Assembly (NCBI RefSeq): GCF_007997295.1
Contig: NZ_VORY01000007.1
Coordinates: 62,001-126,000, forward strand
Reading direction: 5' to 3'
From: Gillisia hiemivivida
GTDB taxonomy: Bacteria; Bacteroidota; Bacteroidia; Flavobacteriales; Flavobacteriaceae
Length of the DNA stretch: 64,000 nt
The translations under genes were made by a program, and so were the position numbers. Within the stretch, counting starts at the first letter, position 1. Every line of letters starts with the position of its first letter. The notes beneath the pieces are model-generated. The model saw nothing but the letters and a program-made list of their open reading frames with translations, ran no database searches and was not told where the DNA came from. Of this stretch, positions 1 through 8,406 are shown piece after piece.

Positions 1-156
1 AATTATTATTTCTTAGCTTTTATGGCTTTTTGGTTTTTAACCATAAACCATTCCGCCATGAGAATTGCCATGCCGGCCTTTGTTTATGGCTTGGCTTTAT
101 TATATATCGTTGATGAGAAAAAACCTCCTGTACATAGGAAACGACTTAGCTATTAA
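1..156 (+). CDS. C-terminal tail of a membrane protein, possibly polysaccharide polymerase
   Basis: The first 51 codons of frame 1 are open from the window edge to a TAA at 154-156, so this is the 3' end of a gene that begins upstream. The peptide is hydrophobic (FLAFMAFWFLTI, then an aromatic and aliphatic stretch ending ALLYIV) followed by a short basic tail, which looks like the last membrane segments and cytoplasmic end of a polytopic protein. Its stop lies 44 bp inside the next glycosyltransferase, so the two are translationally coupled. The neighbours (glycosyltransferases and an initiating sugar transferase) make a Wzy/EpsG-type polymerase plausible, but that is inference from context. 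Confidence 0.6.
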   Translation, partial: NYYFLAFMAFWFLTINHSAMRIAMPAFVYGLALLYIVDEKKPPVHRKRLSY

Positions 157-1126
157 TAGCTTTACTGCTACCTACATTTCTTTTTTTAGCAAAGTGCTTA
201 AGAAGGAAGGCTATCAGGTGAGGACTGCTTCCAATAAGAACAACAAAGCATTGCGTTTGGTGGAAATGCTTGGTATGATTGTGAAACATCATAAGTCTAC
301 AGATATTGTACTCATAGACACTTACGGAGCCTTAAATTTCTACTATGCTTACCTAGTTGCTAAAGCTTGTCAGCTTTATAATCTGGAATATATTCCAATA
401 CTTCATGGTGGTAATTTGCCAACCAGATTGGAAGAATCCAAAGACTTTAGTAAGGCTTTGTTTGGAAAAGCAAAGATGAATGTGGCGCCTTCACAGTTTC
501 TTTATAGAATTTTTAATAGTGCGGGCTTTGATAATTTACAGATCATTCCAAATGCAATAGAACTGGAAAAATTTCCATTTAAGGAGAGGAAGTCCTTTGC
601 TCCAAAAATGCTTTGGGTAAGAAGATTTCAAGGGAGATATAATCCCATGATGTCTATAAAAGTATTAGAGCAATTAAAGAAAGAGTATCCTTTAGCAGAA
701 CTTTGTATGGTAGGACCTGAGAAAGATGGGTCGCTTCAGAAATGTAAAGACTATGCAGAAAAGCACGATCTAAAAGTGATATTTACCGGGAAGCTCAAGA
801 AAAAAGAATGGGCAAAGCTGTCTGAAGAATATGATATATTTTTGAATTCTACCAATATAGATAATACTCCCATAAGTGTGATTGAAGCAATGGCTTTAGG
901 TTTAGCTATCGTATCAACAGATGTGGGCGGGATGAAAGATCTAATAGATCATCAGGAAAATGGAGTTTTGGTTCCATGGAAAGATGAAAGATCTATGGTA
1001 TTAGCGGTTAAATCCTTACTAGAAGATCAGGGACGAACTGCCCAAATGACTTTAAATGCCCGTAAAAAAGTTTCGAATTTCGACTGGGAAAAGGTGAAGG
1101 AGAATTGGAATGAATTACTGAATTAA
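113..1126 (+). CDS. Glycosyltransferase family 4 (GT-B), first of two tandem paralogues
   Basis: Predicted cytoplasmic sugar transferase for surface polysaccharide assembly. The start chosen is the ATG at 113 (MRKNLLYIGND), not the in-frame ATG at 65: it gives exactly 337 aa, the same length as the next gene, and its N-terminus aligns with the MAESILYIGN start there. The C-terminal GT-B half has the typical nucleotide-sugar motif NTPISVIEAMALG followed by STDVGGMKDLI near residues 260-290. The gene overlaps the preceding membrane-protein stop by 44 bp and ends in a TAATG overlap with the next gene. Donor and acceptor sugars cannot be read from the sequence. Confidence 0.85.
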   Translation: MRKNLLYIGNDLAINSFTATYISFFSKVLKKEGYQVRTASNKNNKALRLVEMLGMIVKHHKSTDIVLIDTYGALNFYYAYLVAKACQLYNLEYIPILHGGNLPTRLEESKDFSKALFGKAKMNVAPSQFLYRIFNSAGFDNLQIIPNAIELEKFPFKERKSFAPKMLWVRRFQGRYNPMMSIKVLEQLKKEYPLAELCMVGPEKDGSLQKCKDYAEKHDLKVIFTGKLKKKEWAKLSEEYDIFLNSTNIDNTPISVIEAMALGLAIVSTDVGGMKDLIDHQENGVLVPWKDERSMVLAVKSLLEDQGRTAQMTLNARKKVSNFDWEKVKENWNELLN

Positions 1127-2139
1127 TGGCTGAATCTATTTTATATATAGGTAATAAACTTTCAGATCCCAAAGCAAATCCAACATCTCATAAATCCCTT
1201 GTCAGAGGATTACAGTCCGAAGGATTTCATATTTATTCTGCTTCTGGATTGAGAAACAAATATCTGCGATTGGCAGATATGATCTTTACTTTTTTGAAAT
1301 ATTCAAACGAATTCAAAGTTGTTTTAATAGATGTTTATAGCACACAAAATTTTTGGTATGCTATTATTTTGGCCAGATTATCAAGATATTTTGGAAAGAA
1401 GTATATACCCATTCTTCATGGAGGAGATCTTAAAAACAGATTCGAAAATTCCACCTACGCCACAAAAAAACTATTAGAAAATGCATATCACATAGTTTCT
1501 CCTTCAATTTATTATAAAAACGAAGTAATAAAACTGGGATATCAAAAAGTAATACATATTCCAAATCCAATATTTCTTAAGCATTATAACTTTAAGGAGC
1601 GCAATCAATTTCAGCCAAAACTTTTATGGGTTAGAGCTTTTAATGATATTTATAATCCGTTAATGGCTATAAAATCTTTAGAATTAATTTTAAAGAAATA
1701 TCCTTCTGCAGAGTTATGCATGGTTGGACCGGATAAGGACGGGAGTTTAGAAGCTTGCAAGAGATATGCTAAAAGTAAAGAGCTTCCTGTAACATTTACA
1801 GGAAAGCTCAAGAAAAAGGATTGGACTTATCTCGCTTCAAATTTTGATATTTTCTTAAACACCTCTAATATAGATAACAGCCCTTTAAGTGTTATAGAAG
1901 CAATGGCTCTCGGATTACCAGTAATTACTACGAACGTGGGAGGAATGCCTTTTTTAATTGATGATAAAACAGACGGGCTTCTTATTCAGAAAAATGCTCC
2001 TGAAGAGGTTTCTATTTGGGTAGAGTGGATAGTGCAGAATCCATTTGAAACAAAGGAAATTACCAAAAGAGCCCGAGAAAAAGTGCTGAATTTTGATTGG
2101 CATAAGATTAAAGAGGATTGGAAGGATTTACTAAGCTGA
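1126..2139 (+). CDS. Glycosyltransferase family 4 (GT-B), second tandem paralogue
   Basis: A 337-aa GT4-type enzyme clearly homologous along its whole length to the preceding gene: both share YIPILHGG, AELCMVGP, FTGKLKKK and NIDN(T/S)P(I/L)SVIEAMALG. The pair therefore arose by gene duplication and has since diverged, probably to act on successive sugars of the same glycan. The start ATG shares its A with the TAA of the upstream gene (1126), so translation is coupled. The donor motif SVIEAMALG and the VGG loop sit near residues 265-290. Specificity is unknown. Confidence 0.85.
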   Translation: MAESILYIGNKLSDPKANPTSHKSLVRGLQSEGFHIYSASGLRNKYLRLADMIFTFLKYSNEFKVVLIDVYSTQNFWYAIILARLSRYFGKKYIPILHGGDLKNRFENSTYATKKLLENAYHIVSPSIYYKNEVIKLGYQKVIHIPNPIFLKHYNFKERNQFQPKLLWVRAFNDIYNPLMAIKSLELILKKYPSAELCMVGPDKDGSLEACKRYAKSKELPVTFTGKLKKKDWTYLASNFDIFLNTSNIDNSPLSVIEAMALGLPVITTNVGGMPFLIDDKTDGLLIQKNAPEEVSIWVEWIVQNPFETKEITKRAREKVLNFDWHKIKEDWKDLLS

Positions 2140-2197
2140 AAATTTTTATATTTAAACTGAATTCAAACCAAATCGAACCTAAGCTCCCCTAAAGAAT

Positions 2198-3595
2198 ATG
2201 GCTCAGAAATCTTTAATTCATTTTGATATTTCAGAACGTAAAGTTTTGTTACGAATAATGGATATTTTCTGTGTGCTTTTTACATTAACAATTGTTAGTG
2301 TAGTATTCAAATTCGATTATTTCAGCATTACTGCAGACTACTGGGGATGGACGGTTGTTTTAATCGGCTATTTAATGCTTTTTTCAACGATCTTCGAGTT
2401 GTACGATCTTCAGAAGGCAAGTAAATTTGAGATTGTTTTGAAAAATGTAATTCTAACAGTATCTGTTACCGTATTGTTCTTTATGTTAACTCCTTATTTT
2501 ACTCCTAGCCTCCCCGAAAACAGACTCCAGATTTTATTTTTCTTTTTGTCTATGGTAGGGGCATTATTGCTTTGGAGATTTGCATATATCACCCTTATAT
2601 CTTCTCCGAGATTTTATAAAAAAGCATTGTTAATTGGAGATGTTGCTGAACTTAAGCTGATGGTAGAGGCCCTGCAGAAATCAGATCCTAATTATGTGAT
2701 TACGGGTTATATAAACACTGGAAGTAAGGAAGATGATTTAGATTATGAAGAGTTACAGCAGTTTGAGGCTACACATTTAAAATCTATTATTGAAGAGCAG
2801 CATATTAATGAAATAGTGGTAGCTAGTTCTAAAGTGAAATCTAAGGCCGTAACTGCTTCCTTATTGAAAGATCTAAATAGTTTACTAATTGAAGGCTTTC
2901 CTATTAAGGATTATACACAGGTATATGAGAATTTAACCTATCGGGTACCGGTGCAGCATATTGGGAAAGATTTTTATAAATTCTTCCTTTTTAGCCGAAG
3001 TAATCATAATAAATTTTACCTCTCTTTTCTCCGTGGCTTCGATATTGTGATCTCTATAATTGGCTTGGCTTTATGTCTATTAATTATCCCATTTGTTTTT
3101 GTAATTAATCTGTTCGCAAATAAGGGACATCTTTTTTATACTCAACAAAGGGTTGGTAAGAATGCGAAGTGTTTTGCAATATTGAAATTTAGAACAATGT
3201 CCAAGGATGCAGAGATCAATGGACCACAATGGGCAATAAAAAATGATAATAGGATTACAAGCTTCGGAAAGTTTTTGAGAAGGGCAAGACTTGATGAAAT
3301 GCCTCAGTTCTTAAACGTTTTAAAGGGTGATATGAGCATCATTGGTCCAAGGCCGGAAAGACCAGTCTTTGTAAATGAACTTTCAAAAACCCTCCCTTTT
3401 TATAAAACAAGGCATATAATTAAACCGGGCTTAACAGGTTGGGCACAAGTAAAAGCCAATTATGGCTCAAGCCATACGGATAGTCTGGAGAAATTACAAT
3501 ATGACCTTTATTATATTAAACATAGAGGCTTGTTTCTCGATCTGAATATTCTTTTAAAAACCTTCAGTACTATTTTGTTTTATAGAGGGCAGTAA
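2198..3595 (+). CDS. Initiating sugar-phosphate transferase (polyprenyl glycosylphosphotransferase)
   Basis: This 465-aa protein has the build of the WbaP/WcaJ class: N-terminal transmembrane helices (about residues 20-135), a central nucleotide-binding-like region (about 140-250), one more membrane segment near 275-300, and a C-terminal bacterial sugar transferase domain. Diagnostic stretches are QQRVGKNAKCFAILKFRTM, RARLDEMPQFLNVLKGDMS with IIGPRPERP directly after it, and KPGLTGWAQV. Enzymes of this family transfer a hexose-1-phosphate from a UDP-sugar to undecaprenyl phosphate and start polysaccharide repeat-unit synthesis in the inner membrane. It follows the two glycosyltransferases by 58 bp. 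The exact sugar cannot be determined. Confidence 0.9.
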   Translation: MAQKSLIHFDISERKVLLRIMDIFCVLFTLTIVSVVFKFDYFSITADYWGWTVVLIGYLMLFSTIFELYDLQKASKFEIVLKNVILTVSVTVLFFMLTPYFTPSLPENRLQILFFFLSMVGALLLWRFAYITLISSPRFYKKALLIGDVAELKLMVEALQKSDPNYVITGYINTGSKEDDLDYEELQQFEATHLKSIIEEQHINEIVVASSKVKSKAVTASLLKDLNSLLIEGFPIKDYTQVYENLTYRVPVQHIGKDFYKFFLFSRSNHNKFYLSFLRGFDIVISIIGLALCLLIIPFVFVINLFANKGHLFYTQQRVGKNAKCFAILKFRTMSKDAEINGPQWAIKNDNRITSFGKFLRRARLDEMPQFLNVLKGDMSIIGPRPERPVFVNELSKTLPFYKTRHIIKPGLTGWAQVKANYGSSHTDSLEKLQYDLYYIKHRGLFLDLNILLKTFSTILFYRGQ

Positions 3596-3608
3596 TCCCC
3601 TCCTAAAT

Positions 3609-3625
3609 CCTCCCCGAAGGGGAGG
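3609..3625 (+). terminator. GC-rich hairpin after the polysaccharide cluster
   Basis: A perfect 7-bp inverted repeat CCTCCCC-GAA-GGGGAGG lies 14 bp after the sugar-transferase stop and is followed by ACTTTAAAT. It may end transcription, though its T-run is poor. The surrounding wording (CCTAAATCCTCCCC...) resembles sequence that recurs in other flavobacterial intergenic regions, so it could equally be a small dispersed repeat. Confidence 0.45.
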
Positions 3626-3673
3626 ACTTTAAATCTTAATTTGTATGATGATTCATTACTCCCTTGACTTCGG

Positions 3674-3711
3674 GAAGGGTTGGGGATGGGATGAAGGGTT
3701 GGGGATGGGAT
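3674..3711. repeat. Two tandem 19-bp repeats
   Basis: The unit GAAGGGTTGGGGATGGGAT occurs twice in perfect head-to-tail order at 3674-3692 and 3693-3711, ending three bases before the lnt stop codon. It is a G-rich short duplication with no evident function. Confidence 0.85.
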
Positions 3712-3713
3712 GT

Positions 3714-5300
3714 TTATCGTCTCCTCTTATATTTTACTACAGAAAATAAGAATAGAAATAATGCTAGAAACTGAGAGATCCTCGCAATATAATCCCCGTA
3801 TATCACATAAAAGGTTTGCTTATTATTTACAGTGATTTCACTTTTAATACTTCCCTGTTTTGCATAGCCTAAGCTTTTGGTAACCTGTCCTGTTTCATTT
3901 ATGAAGGCTGAAATTCCTGTATTAGCGCTTCTAACCACAGATCGTCTGGTTTCCACCGCTCTTAAGCTCGCGTAACTTAAATGTTGTTTATGCCCCTGCG
4001 AATTACCCCACCAGGCATCATTTGTTATTATTGTAAGGAAATCAGCTCCGTTTCTTACATATCCGGTTACATACTCGCCATAAACAGATTCATAACAAAT
4101 AATAGGTGCTGTAGCTTCGGTATTATTCAGATTAAAAACTTCCCGATCTTCTTGCGTGGTCTTCATAGCAACCGTACCACCCAGATCTATCATTATGTTG
4201 CCAAGTATAGGTTTTAAGATATTTTGATACGGAAAATTCTCTACTCCTACTACCAATTTCGATTTGTGATATAAGTCTGGTTCACTTTCAGAATTCATAA
4301 AGAATGCTGAATTATAATCGTTATACCAATCTTTGGGTCCAATATAATTACTTTGTTTTCTAACCTTTTTTGGGTCATTGAATCTTTCAAACATTGAGAT
4401 GCCACTTAAAAAATTTAGATCTGGATGTTTTTTTATTAGTTGATTTCCGAAATAAATAGCTTCGGAACCTTGAAATTGAGATAATGCTGTACCATCTGCA
4501 AATACAGTTTCCGGAGCAATCAATAGATCTGTATTTTCTGTAACCAAAGAATCACTTAGTTCTAAAAGTAATTCTCCAATTCTAGTATCGGTGGTATTAT
4601 ATTTTTCGGTGTACGGATTTATATTTGGTTGAAGGATTACCACCTCAATTTTTTCTTTTCCTTCCGTATAATTCGCTAGGATCAAATAGGATAAAGCGAT
4701 TGGAAGAATAATCATTAAGCTGATCTTAATTGTGCTCCGAATCAAAATCTCCTTTTTTCGGTGTTCCTTATAAAGTAAAAGGAATTTAAAAACAGCGATG
4801 TTTACAAGCCAGATCCATAAGGTTCCACCAAAAGTTCCGGTGTATTCATACCATTGGATCCAGTTTATATAATTGGAAAATCCATTCCCTAAGTTTAACC
4901 AAGGCCAGGAAAACTCCCAATTTAAATGCAATCTTTCGAAAACTATCCACAAACAGATCAGAAAGGCAGAGGAGGCTTTAAAATTGGTTCTTTTGGCAAC
5001 TATATGATAGAGTAAAAATAACAAGGCCATCAAAAGGGAATTCACCAAAATTGCGAAAGAACCTCCAAACGGAGTGGAAAAATATAACCAATATGTAGTG
5101 ATCAAATTCCAGAGGAAGAAAGTGAGGTAGCTATAACCTAACACCTCTAATTTTAAAAATTTTGTGCTAGCTGTTCTTAATTTATATTCAAGATATAAGA
5201 GCGGTACAAAAGCAAAAAACAACAAAAGAGGAAAACCGTAAGTGGGCCAAGCGAAAGCCAGTAATAATCCGGAAAGGATTGCGTAAAAAAGGTTTTTCAT
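3714..5300 (-). CDS. lnt: Apolipoprotein N-acyltransferase
   Basis: Inner-membrane enzyme that adds the third acyl chain to the N-terminal cysteine of lipoproteins after Lgt and LspA. The 528-aa protein has about six N-terminal membrane segments (residues 1-210), a periplasmic nitrilase-fold domain (about 218-490) and a final membrane helix. The nitrilase-type triad is visible: Glu264 in APETVF, Lys346 in the YHKSKLVVG loop and Cys402 in ICYESVYG. Length and domain order match the Lnt family. It is a single gene facing the polysaccharide cluster; its upstream side (5301-5403) is AT-rich and then enters the R1 tandem duplication. Confidence 0.93.
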   Translation of the reverse strand: MKNLFYAILSGLLLAFAWPTYGFPLLLFFAFVPLLYLEYKLRTASTKFLKLEVLGYSYLTFFLWNLITTYWLYFSTPFGGSFAILVNSLLMALLFLLYHIVAKRTNFKASSAFLICLWIVFERLHLNWEFSWPWLNLGNGFSNYINWIQWYEYTGTFGGTLWIWLVNIAVFKFLLLYKEHRKKEILIRSTIKISLMIILPIALSYLILANYTEGKEKIEVVILQPNINPYTEKYNTTDTRIGELLLELSDSLVTENTDLLIAPETVFADGTALSQFQGSEAIYFGNQLIKKHPDLNFLSGISMFERFNDPKKVRKQSNYIGPKDWYNDYNSAFFMNSESEPDLYHKSKLVVGVENFPYQNILKPILGNIMIDLGGTVAMKTTQEDREVFNLNNTEATAPIICYESVYGEYVTGYVRNGADFLTIITNDAWWGNSQGHKQHLSYASLRAVETRRSVVRSANTGISAFINETGQVTKSLGYAKQGSIKSEITVNNKQTFYVIYGDYIARISQFLALFLFLFSVVKYKRRR

Positions 5301-5403
5301 AAAAATTAATTCTATTCAAAAATAGCAAAGACTTTTATATTGGGCGACCCATTAATGAAATTCTTATGTATATCTGCTTTACATCCTAATGGATATTTAA
5401 ACC

Positions 5404-5776
5404 TTTAATCCCTCAATGAATGTTTAATTCTCCGTCCCGATAGCTATCGAAATGCCTCGAATTTTTAATAGTATTTTCCTCCCGAGCAATCTGGACATAC
5501 CTTTTGGGCCCGCCCGTACCGTTAGGGCGGGCTTACCCCGAGGTTCTTGATTTAATGCCAAATTTTTGTTTTCCCGACGCTAAAGGGAACAAAAATTTTA
5601 GATTTATTCCAAATTTCGAGAATATGATCACCCTTTAGGGCTGGGGCAAAGGCATATTCGGTTTTGAGATATTAAAATTAACTTTTAGGACTTTTAATGG
5701 ATACACTTGAATTCTTGGCTAAATTGAATTTGTGATGCTAATGTTACTGATTTTCAAATTTTTGCTAGTAATCATT
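5404..5776 (+). repeat. R1 repeat copy a, within the first 373-bp tandem unit
   Basis: The first 150 bases (5404-5554) are a copy of dispersed family R1, which begins TTTAATCCCTCA, contains a GCCCGCC/GGCGGGC palindrome and ends CGAGGTTCTTGATTTA. The rest of the unit holds a second hairpin (AATTTTTGTTTTCCC against GGGAACAAAAATTTT) and non-coding sequence. The whole unit is repeated at 5777-6152 with an offset of 373 bp and only scattered substitutions. Confidence 0.88.
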
Positions 5777-6152
5777 TTTAATCCCTCACTGAGGGTTTAA
5801 TTCTCCGTCACGATAGCTATCAAAATGCCTCGAACTTTTAAAAGGATTTTCCTCCCGAGCAATCTGGACATACCTTTTGGGTCCGCCCGTACCGTTCGGG
5901 CGGGCTTACCCCGAGGTTCTTGATTTAATGCCAAATTTTTGTTTTCCCGACGCTAAAGGGAACAAAAATTTTAGATTTATTCAAATTTCGAGAATATGAT
6001 CACCCTTTAGGGCTGGGGCAAAGGCATATTCGGCTTTGAGATATTAAAATTAACTTTTAGGACTTTTAATGGATACACTTGAATTCTTGGCTAAATTGAA
6101 TTTGTGATGCTAATGTTACTGATTTTCAAATTTTGTGATAGTGATCATTTTT
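5777..6152 (+). repeat. R1 repeat copy b, within the second 373-bp tandem unit
   Basis: Near-identical second copy of the preceding unit. Its R1 core (5777-5927) is closer to the other genomic copies at the start (CCCTCACTGAGGG forms an intact hairpin here, whereas copy a reads CCCTCAATGAATG). No open reading frame of interest lies in either unit. Confidence 0.88.
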
Positions 6153-6164
6153 CAATAATTTTAA

Positions 6165-6215
6165 TGTATATCCGTTTATTGTCCTAATACGATTTCGTCA
6201 CCCTGAGACCCGTGA
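6165..6215. repeat. Left part of an R2 (MITE-like) element, interrupted
   Basis: The string TGTATATCCG at 6165-6174 matches the terminal repeat of the two complete R2 elements at 17857 and 49056, and CGTCACCCTGAGACCC at about 6197-6212 matches their internal palindrome. The opposite terminal repeat is not found before the IS110 gene; a piece resembling the R2 interior (GAGATTCTGAAACT, about 7804-7817) lies on the far side of the IS. This suggests an R2 copy split by the insertion. Confidence 0.5.
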
Positions 6216-6252
6216 TAAAAAAAATTACCTAGCGTAGGATTTTGACGTAATT

Positions 6253-6433
6253 TTAATGGTAAATATAGTGAACCACAAATTAACCGATATAAGTATAGTG
6301 TTTCATACCTGTGCCTGAGTATGGTTTTAGAAAATATTGTTAGCGATGTTGGTGCTCAATTTTTCTTGATGCCCGAATGGTAGTCTTGCAAAGCTGAAAG
6401 ATTTTCTAAATGTGGTTTTTAAAATTATTGGCC
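6253..6433 (+). ncRNA. Candidate bridge RNA in the IS110 leader
   Basis: IS110 elements are known to express a structured bridge RNA from a non-coding end, which pairs with target and donor DNA to guide recombination. This 180-base leader is about the right size. It contains a perfect 10-bp inverted repeat, TTTAGAAAAT (6326-6335) and ATTTTCTAAA (6401-6410), enclosing a 65-base interior that could form the guide loops. No covariance evidence is available from a single copy. Confidence 0.3.
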
Positions 6434-7741
6434 ATGAAAAAAATTAGAACACATGCTGCGGGTATAGATATAGGTGCCCGCAAAATTTTTGTTGGACTGG
6501 AAGGTAAAGAAGTAAAAAGCTTCGACACTTTTACGGATGATTTGGAAGCGGCAGCGTCTTACTTATTGGAAAATAATGTAGATACTGTTGCGATGGAAAC
6601 AACTGGGGTTTACTGGATAATCCTGTTTGATATCCTTGAGGCGCGAGGACTTGATGTTTGGCTGGTAGATGGGAGAAGTACTAAGCAAGTACCAGGTAGA
6701 AAGACTGATGTAAAGGATTGTCAGTGGATACAACAACTGCATAGTTACGGCCTATTGAACAAGTGTTTTGTGGCAGAAGACCTGATAAAAGAGCTGCGTA
6801 GTTATCAGCGCTTAAGAGAAGATCATATTCGCAGCGCCGCAATGCATGTTAATCACATGCAAAAAGCTCTCACGATAATGAATATACGCTTGAAAGAAGT
6901 TTTGAGCCAAGTGCATGGAGCAAGCGGTTTGAAAATCATTAGAGCCATTTTAGCTGGAGAAAGAGATCCTGATATTTTAGTAAAAATGTGCCATAGCAGT
7001 ATTCTGAAGACTAAAAAGGAACTGATAATAAAATCATTAAAAGGCCATTATAACGAGGCGGGACTTTTTGCTTTAGAACAGGCAGTTATTTGTTACGACT
7101 TTTACCAGGAGCAAATAGTTCGCTGTGACAGAAAATTAGAAGAAGTGCTTAGAAAGATGAGCTATGATAAGCCCTCACAAAACAATCCAAAAGCTCCCAG
7201 AAAGCCTATAAGACACCACAAACCTGAGATAAAGAATATGGATAATTACCTGTTAAGAATATTCCATAATAAAAATGCAACCGTCTTACCCGGTATTACC
7301 GATTATAATTGGTTGCAGTTGTTGTCTGAGGTTGGCACTGATCTTAAAAAATGGAAAACAGAAAAACATTTTACCTCTTGGCTTGGTCTTGCGCCCAAAC
7401 AGCATCATTCAGGCAAGATGAGAAAAAACTATAAATCTAAAGGGCAACCCAAGGCCGGACTAATATTTAAACAAGCTGCAACTAGCCTGCTCAACAGTAA
7501 GAATATTACACTGGGAGCATTCGGTCGAAAAATTAGAGCAAGAAAAGGACCTTCAGTGGCTATTAAAGCAGTAGCACGGAAATTGGCTGAATTATACTGG
7601 AAATTGTTTGTAAAGGGACTAACCTACGTGGAAGAGGGAATTAAAGCTTATCAAGAGAAAATACTGCTGAACAAGCAAAAGAGCTTGTTTAAAATGGCTA
7701 AAGAAATGGGTATGGTAATTAGCTATAATACAGCAACTTAG
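6434..7741 (+). CDS. IS110-family transposase (DEDD recombinase)
   Basis: The start chosen is the ATG at 6434 (MKKIRTHAAGIDIGA), giving 435 aa; an in-frame ATG at 6410 would put eight hydrophobic residues before the conserved start and would overlap the leader stem. The N-terminal RuvC-like DEDD domain shows Asp12 in GIDIGA, Glu55 in VAMETTG, and Asp92/Asp95 in GRKTDVKDCQW. The C-terminal IS116/IS110/IS902 domain shows LPGITDYN, FTSWLGLAPKQHHSGKMRK and the serine-bearing KQAATSLLNS. The frame is intact, so the element may be active. Confidence 0.92.
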   Translation: MKKIRTHAAGIDIGARKIFVGLEGKEVKSFDTFTDDLEAAASYLLENNVDTVAMETTGVYWIILFDILEARGLDVWLVDGRSTKQVPGRKTDVKDCQWIQQLHSYGLLNKCFVAEDLIKELRSYQRLREDHIRSAAMHVNHMQKALTIMNIRLKEVLSQVHGASGLKIIRAILAGERDPDILVKMCHSSILKTKKELIIKSLKGHYNEAGLFALEQAVICYDFYQEQIVRCDRKLEEVLRKMSYDKPSQNNPKAPRKPIRHHKPEIKNMDNYLLRIFHNKNATVLPGITDYNWLQLLSEVGTDLKKWKTEKHFTSWLGLAPKQHHSGKMRKNYKSKGQPKAGLIFKQAATSLLNSKNITLGAFGRKIRARKGPSVAIKAVARKLAELYWKLFVKGLTYVEEGIKAYQEKILLNKQKSLFKMAKEMGMVISYNTAT

Positions 7742-7899
7742 AAAATACGTCAATGGTAATTTATTTCAAGGTCTCCCTTTATTGTATTCATTTACAGATT
7801 TATGAGATTCTGAAACTAGTTAGCATTGACGTAATTCCAAGAATCTGGAATACACTCCTTTTGGTCGGTAATGATTTGTTTAATATTTGAGATTGTTCA

Positions 7900-8110
7900 T
7901 TTTCTTGCTATGCTTTCCTCTCGTTTCACTCGTCCGAAGCAATCAAAACGAACCAAAAACCCGCCTGAACATTTCGGGCAGGAATGACACTTTTTGTAGG
8001 TGTTTCCAATTGTGCTCCCGCATAATTAGAACCCTACTTCCACGGCTAAATTTTCTCCAAGCCCGCCTGAACGGAACGGGCAGGGCTTCGAAAATTTTAC
8101 GCCGTGGAAG
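7900..8110 (+). repeat. R3 repeat copy a: conserved box plus long hairpin
   Basis: The box TTTTCTTGCTATGCTTTCC starts at about 7900 and is followed by a GAAGCAAT/AACGA segment (to about 7951); the same arrangement recurs at 20570. It ends in a long imperfect palindrome: the left arm CTTCCACGGCTAAATTTTC (from about 8037) pairs with GAAAATTTTACGCCGTGGAAG (to 8110), with an inner GCCCGCC/GGGCAGGGC stem. There is no credible protein here. Confidence 0.7.
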
Positions 8111-8211
8111 CACTACACTTGCAAAAAAGAAGTTCTTAAGAAAATAAATTTACTAAGAACCATCAAACGTCAAAAACCTACGCTAGATAACTTATTTACC
8201 ACTGGTTTCAG
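8104..8211 (+). repeat. 108-bp direct repeat, left of toxin-antitoxin pair 1
   Basis: The segment starts GTGGAAGCACTACACTTGC and ends ATTTACCACTGGTTTCAG. A segment of the same length with closely matching ends but a diverged middle lies at 9083-9190, 979 bp away, on the other side of the first toxin-antitoxin pair. The left end overlaps the right arm of the R3 hairpin. Confidence 0.65.
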
Positions 8212-8381
8212 ATGACGTCTTTTATTAGTTTAGGATACTTTACGAACAATCGCTAATTTTATTCAGGTTTTTTTTATGCTCTTTCCGCAGCCTATTAAGT
8301 TTAGAAGAGACCTAAAAAAAATTGAATGTAAAACCAGAAATTTATCTGCAAAACAAAATAGTTTCCTAAATAAGAAACAAT

Positions 8382-8389
8382 TATCTTTG
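8382..8389 (+). promoter_or_regulatory. Bacteroidota -7 box for toxin-antitoxin pair 1
   Basis: TATCTTTG matches the TAnnTTTG -7 consensus and sits 17 bp before the toxin ATG, leaving a very short leader. No good TTTG -33 box is seen at the expected distance. Confidence 0.5.
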
Positions 8390-8406
8390 TAAAAACATTA
8401 AATTGA

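Larger units (their letters stand above)
6242..7836 (+). mobile_element. IS110-family insertion element, ends approximate
   Basis: The element holds one IS110-type transposase gene with about 190 bp of leader and 90 bp of trailer. The limits given are two copies of the 11-bp string TTGACGTAATT at 6242-6252 and 7826-7836, which may be the junction repeats or part of the target. A further pair, TACGTCAAT (about 7747-7755) and ATTGACGTA (about 7825-7833), is inverted downstream of the gene. IS110 elements normally make no long target duplication, so the exact ends need an empty-site comparison. Confidence 0.5.

Noticed and set aside
5301-6430. CRISPR-like array suggested by the repeated blocks
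   Set aside because: There are only two long tandem units of 373 bp with near-identical contents, no short repeats with unique spacers, and no cas genes.
7887-8147. 86-codon frame on the plus strand
   Set aside because: It lies wholly in the R3 repeat and its hairpin; the product has no protein-like features.
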